Shown here one piece after another: positions 16,266 to 24,934 of a stretch of DNA of 47,759 bases; positions within the stretch are counted from its first letter, which is position 1; each line of letters starts with the position of its first letter. A program made the position numbers and the translations under genes. The notes beneath the pieces were generated by a model. That model was not told the DNA's origin. It saw only the letters and a program-made list of their open reading frames with translations, and did no database searches. Source of the stretch: an uncultured Clostridium sp. (lineage in GTDB: Bacteria; Bacillota; Clostridia; Clostridiales; Clostridiaceae). The stretch lies in the NCBI GenBank assembly GCA_900543325.1, contig UQQU01000018.1, positions 1-47,759 of the forward strand. Direction: 5' to 3'.

Positions 16266-17441
16266 GTGAGTAAAGATAAAAAAAGGTATTCTTTAAGAAA
16301 TAAAATAATAATTTCAGCTATATCTATGATACTTGCTGTTATTGTTGGAGGCGTTATAGGATATTATAGCTATGTAAAGAGTAAAATATATACGAAGCCA
16401 AGTGAAATAGAAATTAAAACAGTAGAGAAAAAAAGCGAAGATGATGTGGAGTATAAGGAAGTAGAAGGCATTACTAATGTATTATTAGTTGGGACAGATG
16501 GTAGAGATGTAAAAGAAAGTGCAAGAGCAGATTCTATTATAATTGCAACTTTAGATAGCAATAATAAGGAAATAAGATTAACATCGTTATTTAGAGATAC
16601 CTTGGTTGATATTAATGGATATGGACCATATAAGTTAAATGCAGCTATGGCTTTTGGAGGAATAGATTTATTAAAAGATACAATACAGGAAACATATGAT
16701 ATAAGTATAGATAAGTATATAATAATAAATTTTTGGGGATTTGAAGCCATAATTGATGAGATAGGTGGCTTAGAAATCGATGTTAAAGAATATCAATTAG
16801 ATGAATTAAACAAGTATATAGGTGAATCTACTGGTGGAAATGATTGTCCAGTTACAGAACCAGGATTGCAATTGTTAAATGGAAAACAGGCTTTATCTTA
16901 TGCGAGAATAAGAAAAGGTGTTGGAGATGAATTCGAAAGAACTGAAAGGCAAAGAGAGGTATTATTTAAGGTTGTTGAAAAGTTAAGGGAAACAAAGCCT
17001 ACAAAGTATTTAGGAATAGTCAATAGTATGCTTGATTATATAAATACTAATATAGAAATTTTAGATGCTTTAAATATGGCATACACAATTTATAAATTTC
17101 CAAGCTTAGAGACAAAACAAATTCATATACCCGTTACAGAGTTGGCTGATGATATGAATTATGGAGGAGAAGTTGGATGGGTATTTATAATGGATAGGAA
17201 GCAAAATACAGAGATTTTACATGATTTCATATTTAATGGTATAGAGCCGGATGAAAGCAAATATGATTATAATTCTTTAAGAGAAGCACTTAATGAATAT
17301 AGAACTGGTGAATGGATTGATGACTATCAAAATGATTATGAAAATAGCAATTCAGATAAAAATATAGATTATGAAGAATATCAAGATAATAATAAGTCAT
17401 ATGAGGATGATGAAGAATATATTGATGGAGAATGGGAATAA
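16266..17441 (+). CDS. LytR-CpsA-Psr (LCP) family cell-wall glycopolymer ligase
   Basis: A 391-aa membrane-anchored enzyme of the LCP family, which transfers lipid-linked anionic polymers such as teichoic acids onto peptidoglycan outside the membrane. One N-terminal transmembrane helix (~residues 12-35) precedes the LCP domain: VLLVGTDGRD, ARADSIIIATLD, LTSLFRDTLVDI, YKLNAAMAFGG, GGLEIDV and ALSYARIRKG carry the conserved Arg/Asp residues. The start is GTG 16266 behind AAGGGGGC. The last ~60 residues are an unusual tail very rich in Asp, Glu, Tyr and Asn (YDYNSL, DDYQNDYEN, YEDDEEYIDG), probably disordered. Alone in its transcription unit. Confidence 0.92.
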   Translation: MSKDKKRYSLRNKIIISAISMILAVIVGGVIGYYSYVKSKIYTKPSEIEIKTVEKKSEDDVEYKEVEGITNVLLVGTDGRDVKESARADSIIIATLDSNNKEIRLTSLFRDTLVDINGYGPYKLNAAMAFGGIDLLKDTIQETYDISIDKYIIINFWGFEAIIDEIGGLEIDVKEYQLDELNKYIGESTGGNDCPVTEPGLQLLNGKQALSYARIRKGVGDEFERTERQREVLFKVVEKLRETKPTKYLGIVNSMLDYINTNIEILDALNMAYTIYKFPSLETKQIHIPVTELADDMNYGGEVGWVFIMDRKQNTEILHDFIFNGIEPDESKYDYNSLREALNEYRTGEWIDDYQNDYENSNSDKNIDYEEYQDNNKSYEDDEEYIDGEWE

Positions 17442-17487
17442 AGAATTATCAAATTTAGTTAAGGGATTGATAATATAAACATTGAGA

Positions 17488-17530
17488 AATTAAAGATAAA
17501 ATAGATTTCTAACTTATTTTATCTTTAATT
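17488..17530. repeat. Inverted repeat after LCP gene
   Basis: AATTAAAGATAAAATA (17488-17503) pairs perfectly with TATTTTATCTTTAATT (17515-17530) around an 11-base loop; outer CATTG/CAATG (17480 and 17540) can extend it. No U tract follows directly, so it is either a weak terminator or an RNA-stabilising hairpin. The interval 17442-17756 holds no gene: besides this repeat it contains an A/T-only repeat and the pullulanase operator. Confidence 0.6.
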
Positions 17531-17606
17531 AGCCCAATGCTCTTTATGTTAAGACTTAGGATTTATTAATAGAAACTTCAGATTTAAATATATATATTTC
17601 AGTATT

Positions 17607-17637
17607 AAAAAATAAAAAAATAAAAAAATAAAAAAAT
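17607..17637 (+). repeat. A-tract microsatellite (A6-7T units)
   Basis: Four consecutive phased A-tracts, each six or seven A followed by one T. The 8-base period is not helical, so strong bending is not expected, but the run is prone to slippage and lies about 55 bases upstream of the pullulanase operator. Confidence 0.8.
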
Positions 17638-17694
17638 CTAATTATTTTTATAGATAGAAAAATGGATTTGGTATAAAATTATATTAAACACTGC

Positions 17695-17710
17695 TTGGTA
17701 ACGATTCCAA
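17695..17710. promoter_or_regulatory. LacI/CcpA-type operator upstream of pullulanase
   Basis: TTGGTAACGATTCCAA is a 16-bp near-palindrome centred on CG, fitting the general cre/LacI-family pattern TGnnAnCGnTnnCA. It is nested in a larger inverted repeat TAAACACT / GGTGTTTA (ends 17686-17720). It lies downstream of a TATAAA -10-like box at 17672, a position for repression. CcpA or a maltose-type LacI regulator are the candidates; neither gene is in the window. Confidence 0.6.
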
Positions 17711-17756
17711 ATGGTGTTTAGATAAAGTATACTTGATTTAATGGGAGATGAAAAAA

Positions 17757-19742
17757 ATGGGTAGAGAGATAATGTTTAACAATGAATTCGAAAGATTATA
17801 TAACTATGATGGAGAGCTAGGGGTAGTTTACTCAAATGAAAAAAGTAAGTTTATTTTATGGGCACCAACAGCAGAGAAAGTTGACTTAGTGCTATATGGT
17901 GATGATGGATATGATTATAATTGTAAACCAGTTCAAACTTATAATATGAATAAGGGGATTAATGGAACTTGGATAATAGAAATTAATGAGGAATTAAATG
18001 GACAATATTATAATTATTTAGTTACTATAGATGGGAAAGTTAATGAGGTTGTTGATCCATATGCTAAAGCAGTAGGGGTTAATGGTAAACGTGGAATGGT
18101 AATTGATTTAGATACTACTAATCCAGAAGGTTGGGAAGAAGATAAGAAACCAGAATTAAAATCACCTACAGATTCTATAATATATGAGGCACATGTAAGA
18201 GATTTAACTATAGATGAGACTTCCGGTATAAAAGAAGAATTTAAAGGTAAATTTAAGGGGCTTACAGAGAGTAATAGCTGTATTCCTGGAACTAACATCA
18301 AGACTGTAGTAAATCATATAAAGGACATGGGATTTACACATATTCACTTATTACCTTCTTTTGACTATGGCTCAGTAGACGAAACAAAACTTGATGAACC
18401 TCAATTTAACTGGGGATATGATCCTGAAAATTATAATGTTCCTGAAGGATCTTACTCAACGAATCCTTATTTAGGTGATGTTAGAATAAGAGAATTTAAA
18501 GAGATGGTGAAGGCACTACATCAGTCAGGAATAAGAGTAGTTATGGATGTTGTTTATAATCATACCTTCAATTTAGATTCATGTTTAAATAAAGCTGTTC
18601 CTAAATATTATTATAGACAAGATGAAGAAGGTAATTATAGTGATGCTTCAGCTTGTGGTAATGAAACGGCATCTGATAGATATATGTTTAGAAGATATAT
18701 GATAGATTCAGTAGTATATTGGGCCAAGGAATATCATGTTGATGGATTTAGATTTGATTTAATGGGAATACATGATATAGAAACTATGAAGCTAATAAGA
18801 GAAGAGTTAAATAAAATAGATCCTACTATAATTATGTATGGTGAAGGATGGATGGGAGGACCGAGTCCTTTAAAAGAGGGTGGTGCAGCATTAAAGAAAA
18901 ATACCCATAAATTTGGTGATTTACAAATAGCAGCATTTAGCGATGATTGTAGAGATGGAGTTAAAGGACATGTTTTCTATGAAGAAGAGGCTGGTTTTGC
19001 AAATGGAAAAGATGGACTTGAGGAAACAATAAAGTTTGCTGTTGTTGCATCAACACCACATGAGCAAATTGATAAAACTAATATAGTATATTCAGAAGAG
19101 TTTTGGGCTAATGAACCTTATCAAACAGTAACTTATGCATCTGCACATGATAATTACACTTTATGGGACAAACTACAGATAGTATCACCAGAATCTAGTA
19201 AAGAGGAATTAATAAAAATTAATAAATTAATAGCTGGAATAATATTAACTTCACAAGGAATAAGTTTTGTGCATGCTGGAGAAGAAATGGCAAGAACTAA
19301 AGTTGATGAGCATGGTAAATTAGTAGAAAACAGTTTTTCTTCTCCTGATAAGGTTAATAAAATTTGTTGGGATAGAAAAATCGAATATAAGGATTTAGTT
19401 GAATATTATAAGGGATTAATTTCATTAAGAAAAGAATATAAATCATTTAGAATGAATAGCAATAAAGATATACAAAAAAATATTCATTTCTTAGAAAAGG
19501 GAAAAGATTTTGAATCTGATAATTTAGTTGCATATATAATAGATTCTAAGAATATAGATGATAAGTGTTCTAAAATAGCAGTTATAATAAATGCAAGTGA
19601 GACAGAGGAAGTAGTAAAACTTAGTGAAGAAAATTGGGGAGTATTTGTTAATGATAAAAGAGCAGGAAAAGATCTTATCGAAAAAGTTAATAGTGGTATA
19701 GTAAATATTTCTGCAAAATCAATAAAGGTACTAATAAAATAA
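17757..19742 (+). CDS. pulA: Type I pullulanase
   Basis: A 661-aa debranching enzyme hydrolysing alpha-1,6 links in pullulan, glycogen and limit dextrins. No signal peptide, so cytoplasmic. An N-terminal CBM48-type domain (FILWAPTAEKVDLVLYG) is followed by the GH13_14 barrel with the type I pullulanase hallmark FNWGYDPENYNVPEGSYST, region I VVMDVVYNHT, region II GFRFDLMGIHD with the nucleophile Asp, region III MYGEGW with the acid/base Glu and region IV YASAHDN. ATG 17757 fits GGGAG nine bases upstream; ATG 17748 is too close to it. A palindromic operator in front suggests catabolite or maltose control. Confidence 0.95.
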   Translation: MGREIMFNNEFERLYNYDGELGVVYSNEKSKFILWAPTAEKVDLVLYGDDGYDYNCKPVQTYNMNKGINGTWIIEINEELNGQYYNYLVTIDGKVNEVVDPYAKAVGVNGKRGMVIDLDTTNPEGWEEDKKPELKSPTDSIIYEAHVRDLTIDETSGIKEEFKGKFKGLTESNSCIPGTNIKTVVNHIKDMGFTHIHLLPSFDYGSVDETKLDEPQFNWGYDPENYNVPEGSYSTNPYLGDVRIREFKEMVKALHQSGIRVVMDVVYNHTFNLDSCLNKAVPKYYYRQDEEGNYSDASACGNETASDRYMFRRYMIDSVVYWAKEYHVDGFRFDLMGIHDIETMKLIREELNKIDPTIIMYGEGWMGGPSPLKEGGAALKKNTHKFGDLQIAAFSDDCRDGVKGHVFYEEEAGFANGKDGLEETIKFAVVASTPHEQIDKTNIVYSEEFWANEPYQTVTYASAHDNYTLWDKLQIVSPESSKEELIKINKLIAGIILTSQGISFVHAGEEMARTKVDEHGKLVENSFSSPDKVNKICWDRKIEYKDLVEYYKGLISLRKEYKSFRMNSNKDIQKNIHFLEKGKDFESDNLVAYIIDSKNIDDKCSKIAVIINASETEEVVKLSEENWGVFVNDKRAGKDLIEKVNSGIVNISAKSIKVLIK

Positions 19743-19773
19743 TAAACTAAAAATATAAGCAATATAAAAAAAG

Positions 19774-19820
19774 TATGGAATGTAACTTATATAAATTAAA
19801 TAGTTACATTCTATATTATA
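19774..19820 (+). terminator. Terminator after pullulanase
   Basis: TGGAATGTAACT (19776-19787) pairs with AGTTACATTCTA (19802-19813) with one G-U pair around a 14-base AT loop; the tail is only weakly T-rich. Confidence 0.6.
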
Positions 19821-19848
19821 TTTAAATTAATAAAAAGGGGTGAGCTTT

Positions 19849-20703
19849 ATGGGAATGAATATGATAGTTTATCAAATAGTTAATGAATTTAAAAGGTTAG
19901 ATGAAGTGGTTGCAATAACTTTAGCTGGATCATGTGCAAGTGGGAGAAAGGATAATTATTCAGATATTGATATAGATATAATTACAGAAAGAGATATACC
20001 AGTTGAAAAAAGAGAAAGTATTGCAAAAAAATTTTCAGACTTAATGGAAATAAATAATACCTTTTGGGGTCCATCTGATGAATTTGTATTAAGAAATTCA
20101 TCAATACAAGTTGATATAGCTTATTTTGATTTTAAATGGTTAAAAGAGAAATTAGAAAATATTTTAGAAAATCATATAGCATCTATTGGATATACAACTT
20201 GTTTTTGGAATAATGTAATTAATTCATTAGTAGTTTTTGATAAAAATAATAAATTCAATGATCTTAAAGAAAAGTATACTATAGAGTATCCAGAGGAGCT
20301 CAAAAGAAATATAGTTAACAAAAATTATCCCATATTAAAAAAGAACTTCTCAGCATATTATAATCAAGTAGAGAAGGCTATAAATAGAAAAGATATAGTG
20401 AATTTAAATAACAGAATAACAGCATTTTTAGATAGTTATTTTGATATTATATTTGCTATAAATGAAATTCCACATCCGGGAGAGAAAAGGCTTTTAAGTA
20501 TAATTAATACTATGTGTGAAAAACTACCTAAAAATTCAGTAAAAGATATTGAGAAGTTAATTAAAGATATTTCAAATTGTGATTTTACAATATTAGAGGA
20601 TATTGATGAGATTGTTAATCAATTAGATGTAATTCTTAAGAATGAAAGTTTGATAAGTTGCAGTGATAATGTTTACGGTAGTGATGATCATTGTTATAAT
20701 TAA
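19849..20703 (+). CDS. Nucleotidyltransferase-fold protein of unknown substrate
   Basis: A 284-aa protein with an N-terminal polymerase-beta-type nucleotidyltransferase domain: LAGSCASGRKDNYSDIDIDI has the Gly-Ser motif and the paired catalytic Asp residues, and QVDIAYFD supplies the likely third carboxylate. The C-terminal helical half resembles the DUF4037/aminoglycoside adenylyltransferase-like arrangement. Family members adenylylate small molecules, including antibiotics in some cases, but nothing here identifies the acceptor and resistance should not be assumed. ATG 19849 is preferred over an upstream in-frame GTG (19840) because AAGGGG lies at correct spacing. It sits between pullulanase and galM, 48 bases before the latter, and may be co-transcribed with it. 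Confidence 0.82.
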   Translation: MGMNMIVYQIVNEFKRLDEVVAITLAGSCASGRKDNYSDIDIDIITERDIPVEKRESIAKKFSDLMEINNTFWGPSDEFVLRNSSIQVDIAYFDFKWLKEKLENILENHIASIGYTTCFWNNVINSLVVFDKNNKFNDLKEKYTIEYPEELKRNIVNKNYPILKKNFSAYYNQVEKAINRKDIVNLNNRITAFLDSYFDIIFAINEIPHPGEKRLLSIINTMCEKLPKNSVKDIEKLIKDISNCDFTILEDIDEIVNQLDVILKNESLISCSDNVYGSDDHCYN

Positions 20704-20751
20704 TATGGTGTATAAAAATATTATATAGGTGTATTAATGGAGGGGATAACA

Positions 20752-21813
20752 ATGAGAATACAAAGAGATAAACTATTAAACAAAGTTAATGGTAAAGAAA
20801 TTTATGTTTATACATTAGCTAATAAGGATACAACTATAAAAATTACAAACTATGGAGGTATTATATTATCACTATTTACAAGCGATAAATTCGGAAAACA
20901 AGATGATATTGTTTTGGGATATGATAATTTTGAAGATTATAAGACTACTACAACATATTTTGGTGCTGTTATTGGACGCTGTGCTAATAGAATTGGAAAA
21001 GCTGAAATTGAAGTAGATGGAGTAAGATATAACCTTGCAAAAAATGATGGTAATAATCATCTTCATGGTGGAGTTAATGGATTTAATACAGTAGTATGGG
21101 ATTCAGAGATTTTAGCAGATGAAGATGGAGAGTACTTAAAGTTATCATATTTAAGTAAAGATGGTGAAGAGAATTATCCAGGAAATTTACAAGTTATAGT
21201 AGAGTACAAACTAACAAATAAAAATGAGTTAGTTATTAATTACTATGGTAAATCTGACAAAAGTACAGTTTTAAATTTGACCAATCATTCATATTTTAAC
21301 TTAAAAGGACATGATTCTGGAGATATATTAGATCACAAAGTTAGAATTCATTCAAAAAATATAACTGCAACAGATTCTGAAAGTATACCAACTGGTGAAA
21401 TAAGAAGTGTAATAGGAACACCAATGGATTTTAGTAAGTTAAAATATATTGGATTGGATATAGAAAAAGAATATGATCAATTAATTAATGGAAAAGGATA
21501 TGATCATAATTGGATTGTTGATGATTATACAGGCGAGTTAAAGAAGGTTGCAGAAGTTGTAGAGGAAAAGAGTGGAAGAACGCTAGAAGTATTTACCACA
21601 AAGCCTGGAATACAATTCTATACAGGTAACTTTTTAAATGAAAATGAAATTGGAAAGGGTGGAGTAAGATATAAGAAGAGACAAGGCTTATGCCTTGAAA
21701 CACAATACTTTCCAGATAGTTTACATCATTCGGGATTTTCTAATGTTATATTAGAAGCTGGACAAGAGTATAATCATACTACTATTTATAAAATGGGAAT
21801 TATAAAAGAATAG
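20752..21813 (+). CDS. galM: Aldose 1-epimerase (mutarotase)
   Basis: A 353-aa cytoplasmic enzyme interconverting alpha and beta anomers of galactose and glucose, feeding galactokinase. Conserved GalM features: YGGIILSLFT near the N terminus, GRCANRIGKAEI, NNHLHGGVNGF with a catalytic-site His, LTNHSYFNLKG with the second His, and the C-terminal CLETQYFPDSLHH with the catalytic Glu. Length matches the family. A longer frame from 20737 begins inside the GGAGGGG ribosome binding site, so ATG 20752 is used. It ends at a terminator shared with the convergent zur gene. Confidence 0.95.
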   Translation: MRIQRDKLLNKVNGKEIYVYTLANKDTTIKITNYGGIILSLFTSDKFGKQDDIVLGYDNFEDYKTTTTYFGAVIGRCANRIGKAEIEVDGVRYNLAKNDGNNHLHGGVNGFNTVVWDSEILADEDGEYLKLSYLSKDGEENYPGNLQVIVEYKLTNKNELVINYYGKSDKSTVLNLTNHSYFNLKGHDSGDILDHKVRIHSKNITATDSESIPTGEIRSVIGTPMDFSKLKYIGLDIEKEYDQLINGKGYDHNWIVDDYTGELKKVAEVVEEKSGRTLEVFTTKPGIQFYTGNFLNENEIGKGGVRYKKRQGLCLETQYFPDSLHHSGFSNVILEAGQEYNHTTIYKMGIIKE

Positions 21814-21820
21814 TAAATGA

Positions 21821-21859
21821 AAAATGACTAAGAGAGGTTTTACTCCTTAGTCATTTTTT
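21821..21859. terminator. Bidirectional terminator between galM and zur
   Basis: AAAATGACTAAG pairs with CTTAGTCATTTT, flanked by A and T runs, so it can stop transcription from both sides. It overlaps the 3' end of the Fur-family gene. Confidence 0.88.
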
Positions 21860-22277
21860 TGCAATTTTTGCAATAACCATATATTTCTAATCGGTGTTCG
21901 GTCACATCAAAATCCATATCATCTCTAAGATGTTTTTCATAAATACATAGAGGACAATCAGTTATAGGAAACACTTCTCTGCATTGTTTACAAATTAAGT
22001 GATGTCTATGTTCGGAAGTATTCATTTCATATGAAGTTTTATTATCGTCACCTAAAATACATTTAGAAATTACATTTTTATTAGAGAGAGAATCTAATAT
22101 TTTATAAATTGATGACAAATTTATAGAAATTGAGTTTTCTTTTAATTTTGAATAAATTTCTTCAGCACTAAGAGGCTGTGTACTTTCAGATAATATCTGA
22201 AGTACAGAAGTTCTGTGTTTAGTTACTTTCAATCCTTTTGATTTAAGTATATCACTAAAGTTGATTTCATTATCCAA
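21840..22277 (-). CDS. zur: Fur-family zinc uptake regulator (Zur)
   Basis: A 145-aa metal-sensing repressor. An N-terminal winged helix (LKVTKHRTSVLQIL, SAEEIYSKL, SSIYKILDSL) precedes the metal-binding domain with HRHHLICKQC and two structural zinc pairs CKQC and CPLC, then CKNC near the C terminus. The best start is TTG 22277: GGAGGT sits six bases upstream on the minus strand, whereas ATG 22295 has no ribosome binding site and that site lies inside its coding region. Position as last gene of the znuA-znuC-znuB operon identifies it as the zinc regulator rather than Fur or PerR; this is context-based. Likely represses its own operon through the box near 24943. Confidence 0.85.
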   Translation of the reverse strand: MDNEINFSDILKSKGLKVTKHRTSVLQILSESTQPLSAEEIYSKLKENSISINLSSIYKILDSLSNKNVISKCILGDDNKTSYEMNTSEHRHHLICKQCREVFPITDCPLCIYEKHLRDDMDFDVTEHRLEIYGYCKNCKKMTKE

Positions 22278-22307
22278 TTTATTACCTCCAGGCATTATTT
22301 ATTTATA

Positions 22308-23150
22308 TTATACAAATTTACGCCTAATAATTAAAGTGATAAAGAATATTACTGATGAAACAAGAACAATTGTTGCACCTGTAACTGTATTTAAATAATA
22401 GGAAATTATTAATCCTGTAATACCAGAGAATATAGCAATTAATACTGAAAATAAATGATATTGGCGAACATTTTTAGAAATATTACGAGCTGCAGCAGCA
22501 GGTAAAACTAAAAGGGAATTTATTATTAATAAACCTACCCATCTTACTGTTAAAGTAACTATAACAGCTATAGTGCAAGTAAATATAATTTCTATTAATA
22601 ATGTGTTCATTCCACGGCTATTTGCAAGAGAGGGATTTAAACTTGTTATAAGTAATTTATTAAATATTAAAGCCCAAAGTATGATAACCACAATGAATAC
22701 AACAAATAGTAAAATAATCTCCTTTTGAGTTATGCTAAGTAAATCTCCTACTAAGTACGATGAAAATTTATTTAAGCTACTAGAAAAACTCATAAGTACT
22801 AAACCTAAGGCTATTGCAGTAGATGAGAAAACACCTATTATTGTATCAGTAGATGAAGTTCCTTTATTTTTTATGATTGTTATAGATACTGCAAAGCAAA
22901 TTGAAAACAACGTTGCTCCCCACATTGGATCAATACCACCTAAAAGAATTCCAATAGCTATTCCTGTAAAGGCACCATGGCCTAGGGAATCGGCAAAGAA
23001 AGACATTTTATTGCTAACAACCATAGTACTTAAAATCCCAAAAAGAGGAGTAACTATTAAAATAGCTAAAAAAGCATTTTTCATAAAATCAAAAGATAGC
23101 CATTGGAATGGCAGTATTAAATGAATAAAATTGTATATAGAATCAAACAT
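22308..23150 (-). CDS. znuB: Zinc ABC transporter permease
   Basis: A 280-aa integral membrane protein of the ABC-3 metal permease family (ZnuB/AdcB/MntB). Seven to nine hydrophobic helices are visible, with the conserved SFFADSLGHGAFTGIAIG near the N terminus and WVGLLIINSLLVLPAAAARN in the second half. It starts 3 bases after the ATPase gene ends and is followed 30 bases later by zur, so the four genes form one operon. Zinc rather than manganese specificity is inferred from the His-rich binding protein and the Fur-family regulator. Confidence 0.92.
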   Translation of the reverse strand: MFDSIYNFIHLILPFQWLSFDFMKNAFLAILIVTPLFGILSTMVVSNKMSFFADSLGHGAFTGIAIGILLGGIDPMWGATLFSICFAVSITIIKNKGTSSTDTIIGVFSSTAIALGLVLMSFSSSLNKFSSYLVGDLLSITQKEIILLFVVFIVVIILWALIFNKLLITSLNPSLANSRGMNTLLIEIIFTCTIAVIVTLTVRWVGLLIINSLLVLPAAAARNISKNVRQYHLFSVLIAIFSGITGLIISYYLNTVTGATIVLVSSVIFFITLIIRRKFV

Positions 23151-23153
23151 ATC

Positions 23154-23948
23154 TTAAATGCCTCCTGTTTTAGATGAGTCTTCATTAGAATGATTTAATG
23201 ATAATCCAAATATTTTTTGTGTAGCAGGATGATTAAAAACTTGTTTTGGAGTACCAGAACAAACTATTGTACCATTTACAAGTGCTACACGATCAGAATA
23301 TTTATAAACTAAATCTAAATCATGAGAGACTAAGATAATTGATAAATCATAATTTTTTTTAATATCCATAAGTATTTCATAAAATAATTCTAATCCATTT
23401 TGATCCACTCCAGATACAGGTTCATCTAATAGTAATATATTAGGCATTGGATCAAGTGCTAAAGCAAGTAAAACTCTTTGTAGTTCTCCACCAGATAAAG
23501 CTCCAAGACGTCTATCTATTAAATGAGGAACTTTTACTCTTTTTAGGCTTTCTAATACATCTTCACGGATTTTCTTTCTAGGTTTTAACAATGAAGGCAT
23601 AGAAGTCTTACAACAGACAAACAAATCAAGCACACTAATAGGAGTGTCTTTATCAAATGTTAAATATTGAGGAACATATCCAATTATAGGTTGATGATAT
23701 TTATTATCATTCTGCCCAATGAAATTTAAGTTCCCAGAATGTTTAACTTCTCCAAGTAAAGCCTTAAGTAGTGTGCTTTTACCAGCACCATTTGGACCAA
23801 TTATAGATGTAAGTTCTCCACAATGAATATGGAGATTTACATCTTTAAGTATTTCATTATTACCAATAGTAACAGAAAAGTTTTCTATTTTTGTGCAACA
23901 AAAGTTATTGCAACTATTATTTTTATTAAAGTTAGCCTTTTTTATCAT
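23154..23948 (-). CDS. znuC: Zinc ABC transporter ATP-binding protein
   Basis: A 264-aa cytoplasmic ATPase energising zinc import. Walker A GPNGAGKSTLLKALLG, signature ALSGGELQRVLLALAL, Walker B NILLLDEPVSGVD, H-loop LVSHDLD. A short N-terminal extension contains a Cys pair (NNSCNNFCC), not required by the family, which could bind metal. The start codon overlaps the stop of the binding-protein gene by four bases (ATGA), implying translational coupling; RBS AAGAGGCG precedes it. Confidence 0.93.
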   Translation of the reverse strand: MIKKANFNKNNSCNNFCCTKIENFSVTIGNNEILKDVNLHIHCGELTSIIGPNGAGKSTLLKALLGEVKHSGNLNFIGQNDNKYHQPIIGYVPQYLTFDKDTPISVLDLFVCCKTSMPSLLKPRKKIREDVLESLKRVKVPHLIDRRLGALSGGELQRVLLALALDPMPNILLLDEPVSGVDQNGLELFYEILMDIKKNYDLSIILVSHDLDLVYKYSDRVALVNGTIVCSGTPKQVFNHPATQKIFGLSLNHSNEDSSKTGGI

Positions 23949-24916
23949 TTTAACGCCTCTTTTAATACATCAAGATTTTTTTTCATCTTATTTATATAAT
24001 CATCATAAGCATCAGGATTAGCATCACCTGTTACTATAGGATCTAATTCATAAACTGTAGCACCAGTTTCCGTAGCTATAGTTTCAGCAACCTTAGAAGA
24101 ATATTGAGGTTCAGTAAATAAAGCTTTTATATTTTTTGTTTTTATAGTATTGATTATCTCTTCAATTTCTTTTGCTGATGGCTCAGAATCTGGTTCTATT
24201 TCAATAACACCAGCTATGTTTAAGTTAAATTCTTCAGCAAAGTACGGAAATGCTTCGTGGAATGTAATTATATCTCTATTTGGTAAGTTATCTAATTCTG
24301 CATGCATTTCGTTTTTTAAGTCTTCTAATTTAGAAACATAAGTATTTGTATTTGCTTCATAGGCATCTTTGTTTTCAGAATCTAAAATTTCAAGTTGAGA
24401 AGAAATATTTTTAACCTCGTCGATGTTACCTGTCACACTAACCCATACATGAGCATTATATTCATGATCATGCTCATGATCTTCTGCATGTTCATCTTCA
24501 TCATCGTGTTCATGGTCATCATGGCTGTGTGTATCATCTTCTAAAAGATCAAGACCTTTAGTAGCATCAATTATTTGAAGATCAGGGTATTGTGAAATTA
24601 TACTATCTAAGAAAGATTCCATTCCAGCACCATTTACAACTAGAATATCAGCATTTTCTAATGTTTTTAAGTCCTGAGGAGTAAGCTGATAATCATGAAG
24701 ACATCCTGTTTGAGATTTAGTCATATTTGTAACACTTACATTAGGAATATCTTTCGTAATATTAATCGTTGATATGTATAATGGATAAAAAGAGGTTACT
24801 ATATTTAAAGTGTCATCATCAGTAGTTTTATTTGAATTTGTATTATTGCTACAACCTATAAATAATAGTGATGTTGTAATAAGTGGTATTAGTAATTTGG
24901 AAATTTTAAATTTCAT
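23945..24916 (-). CDS. znuA: Zinc-binding lipoprotein of the ABC transporter
   Basis: A 323-aa surface lipoprotein that captures Zn2+ outside the membrane. Signal peptide and lipobox LLFIGC end at about residue 22. It belongs to the cluster A-I solute-binding family: GCLHDYQLTP (first metal His), a His/Asp/Glu-rich loop (residues ~125-155, with motifs such as HSHDDHEHDD) typical of zinc rather than manganese binders, NAHVWVS (second His), FHEAFPYFA (third His) and the terminal Asp in ELDPIVTGD. ATG 24916 is fixed by AGGAGGACAAG; an upstream extension to 25018 would bury the signal peptide and is rejected. First gene of the zinc operon. Confidence 0.94.
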   Translation of the reverse strand: MKFKISKLLIPLITTSLLFIGCSNNTNSNKTTDDDTLNIVTSFYPLYISTINITKDIPNVSVTNMTKSQTGCLHDYQLTPQDLKTLENADILVVNGAGMESFLDSIISQYPDLQIIDATKGLDLLEDDTHSHDDHEHDDEDEHAEDHEHDHEYNAHVWVSVTGNIDEVKNISSQLEILDSENKDAYEANTNTYVSKLEDLKNEMHAELDNLPNRDIITFHEAFPYFAEEFNLNIAGVIEIEPDSEPSAKEIEEIINTIKTKNIKALFTEPQYSSKVAETIATETGATVYELDPIVTGDANPDAYDDYINKMKKNLDVLKEALK

Positions 24917-24934
24917 AACTTGTCCTCCTAAAGT

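Noticed and set aside
16370..16750. 126-codon minus-strand frame inside the LCP gene
   Set aside because: Fully contained antisense to an obvious LCP domain; no ribosome site and no recognisable motif.
17607..17637. CRISPR-like or functional direct repeat
   Set aside because: The unit is only A6-7T with no spacers; simple sequence slippage explains it.
19849..20703. Call as an aminoglycoside resistance gene
   Set aside because: Only the shared nucleotidyltransferase fold is visible; there is no resistance-cluster context and no mobile element nearby.
22732..23124. 130-codon plus-strand frame opposite znuB
   Set aside because: Antisense to a clear membrane permease; low-complexity composition reflects the complementary strand, with no family resemblance.
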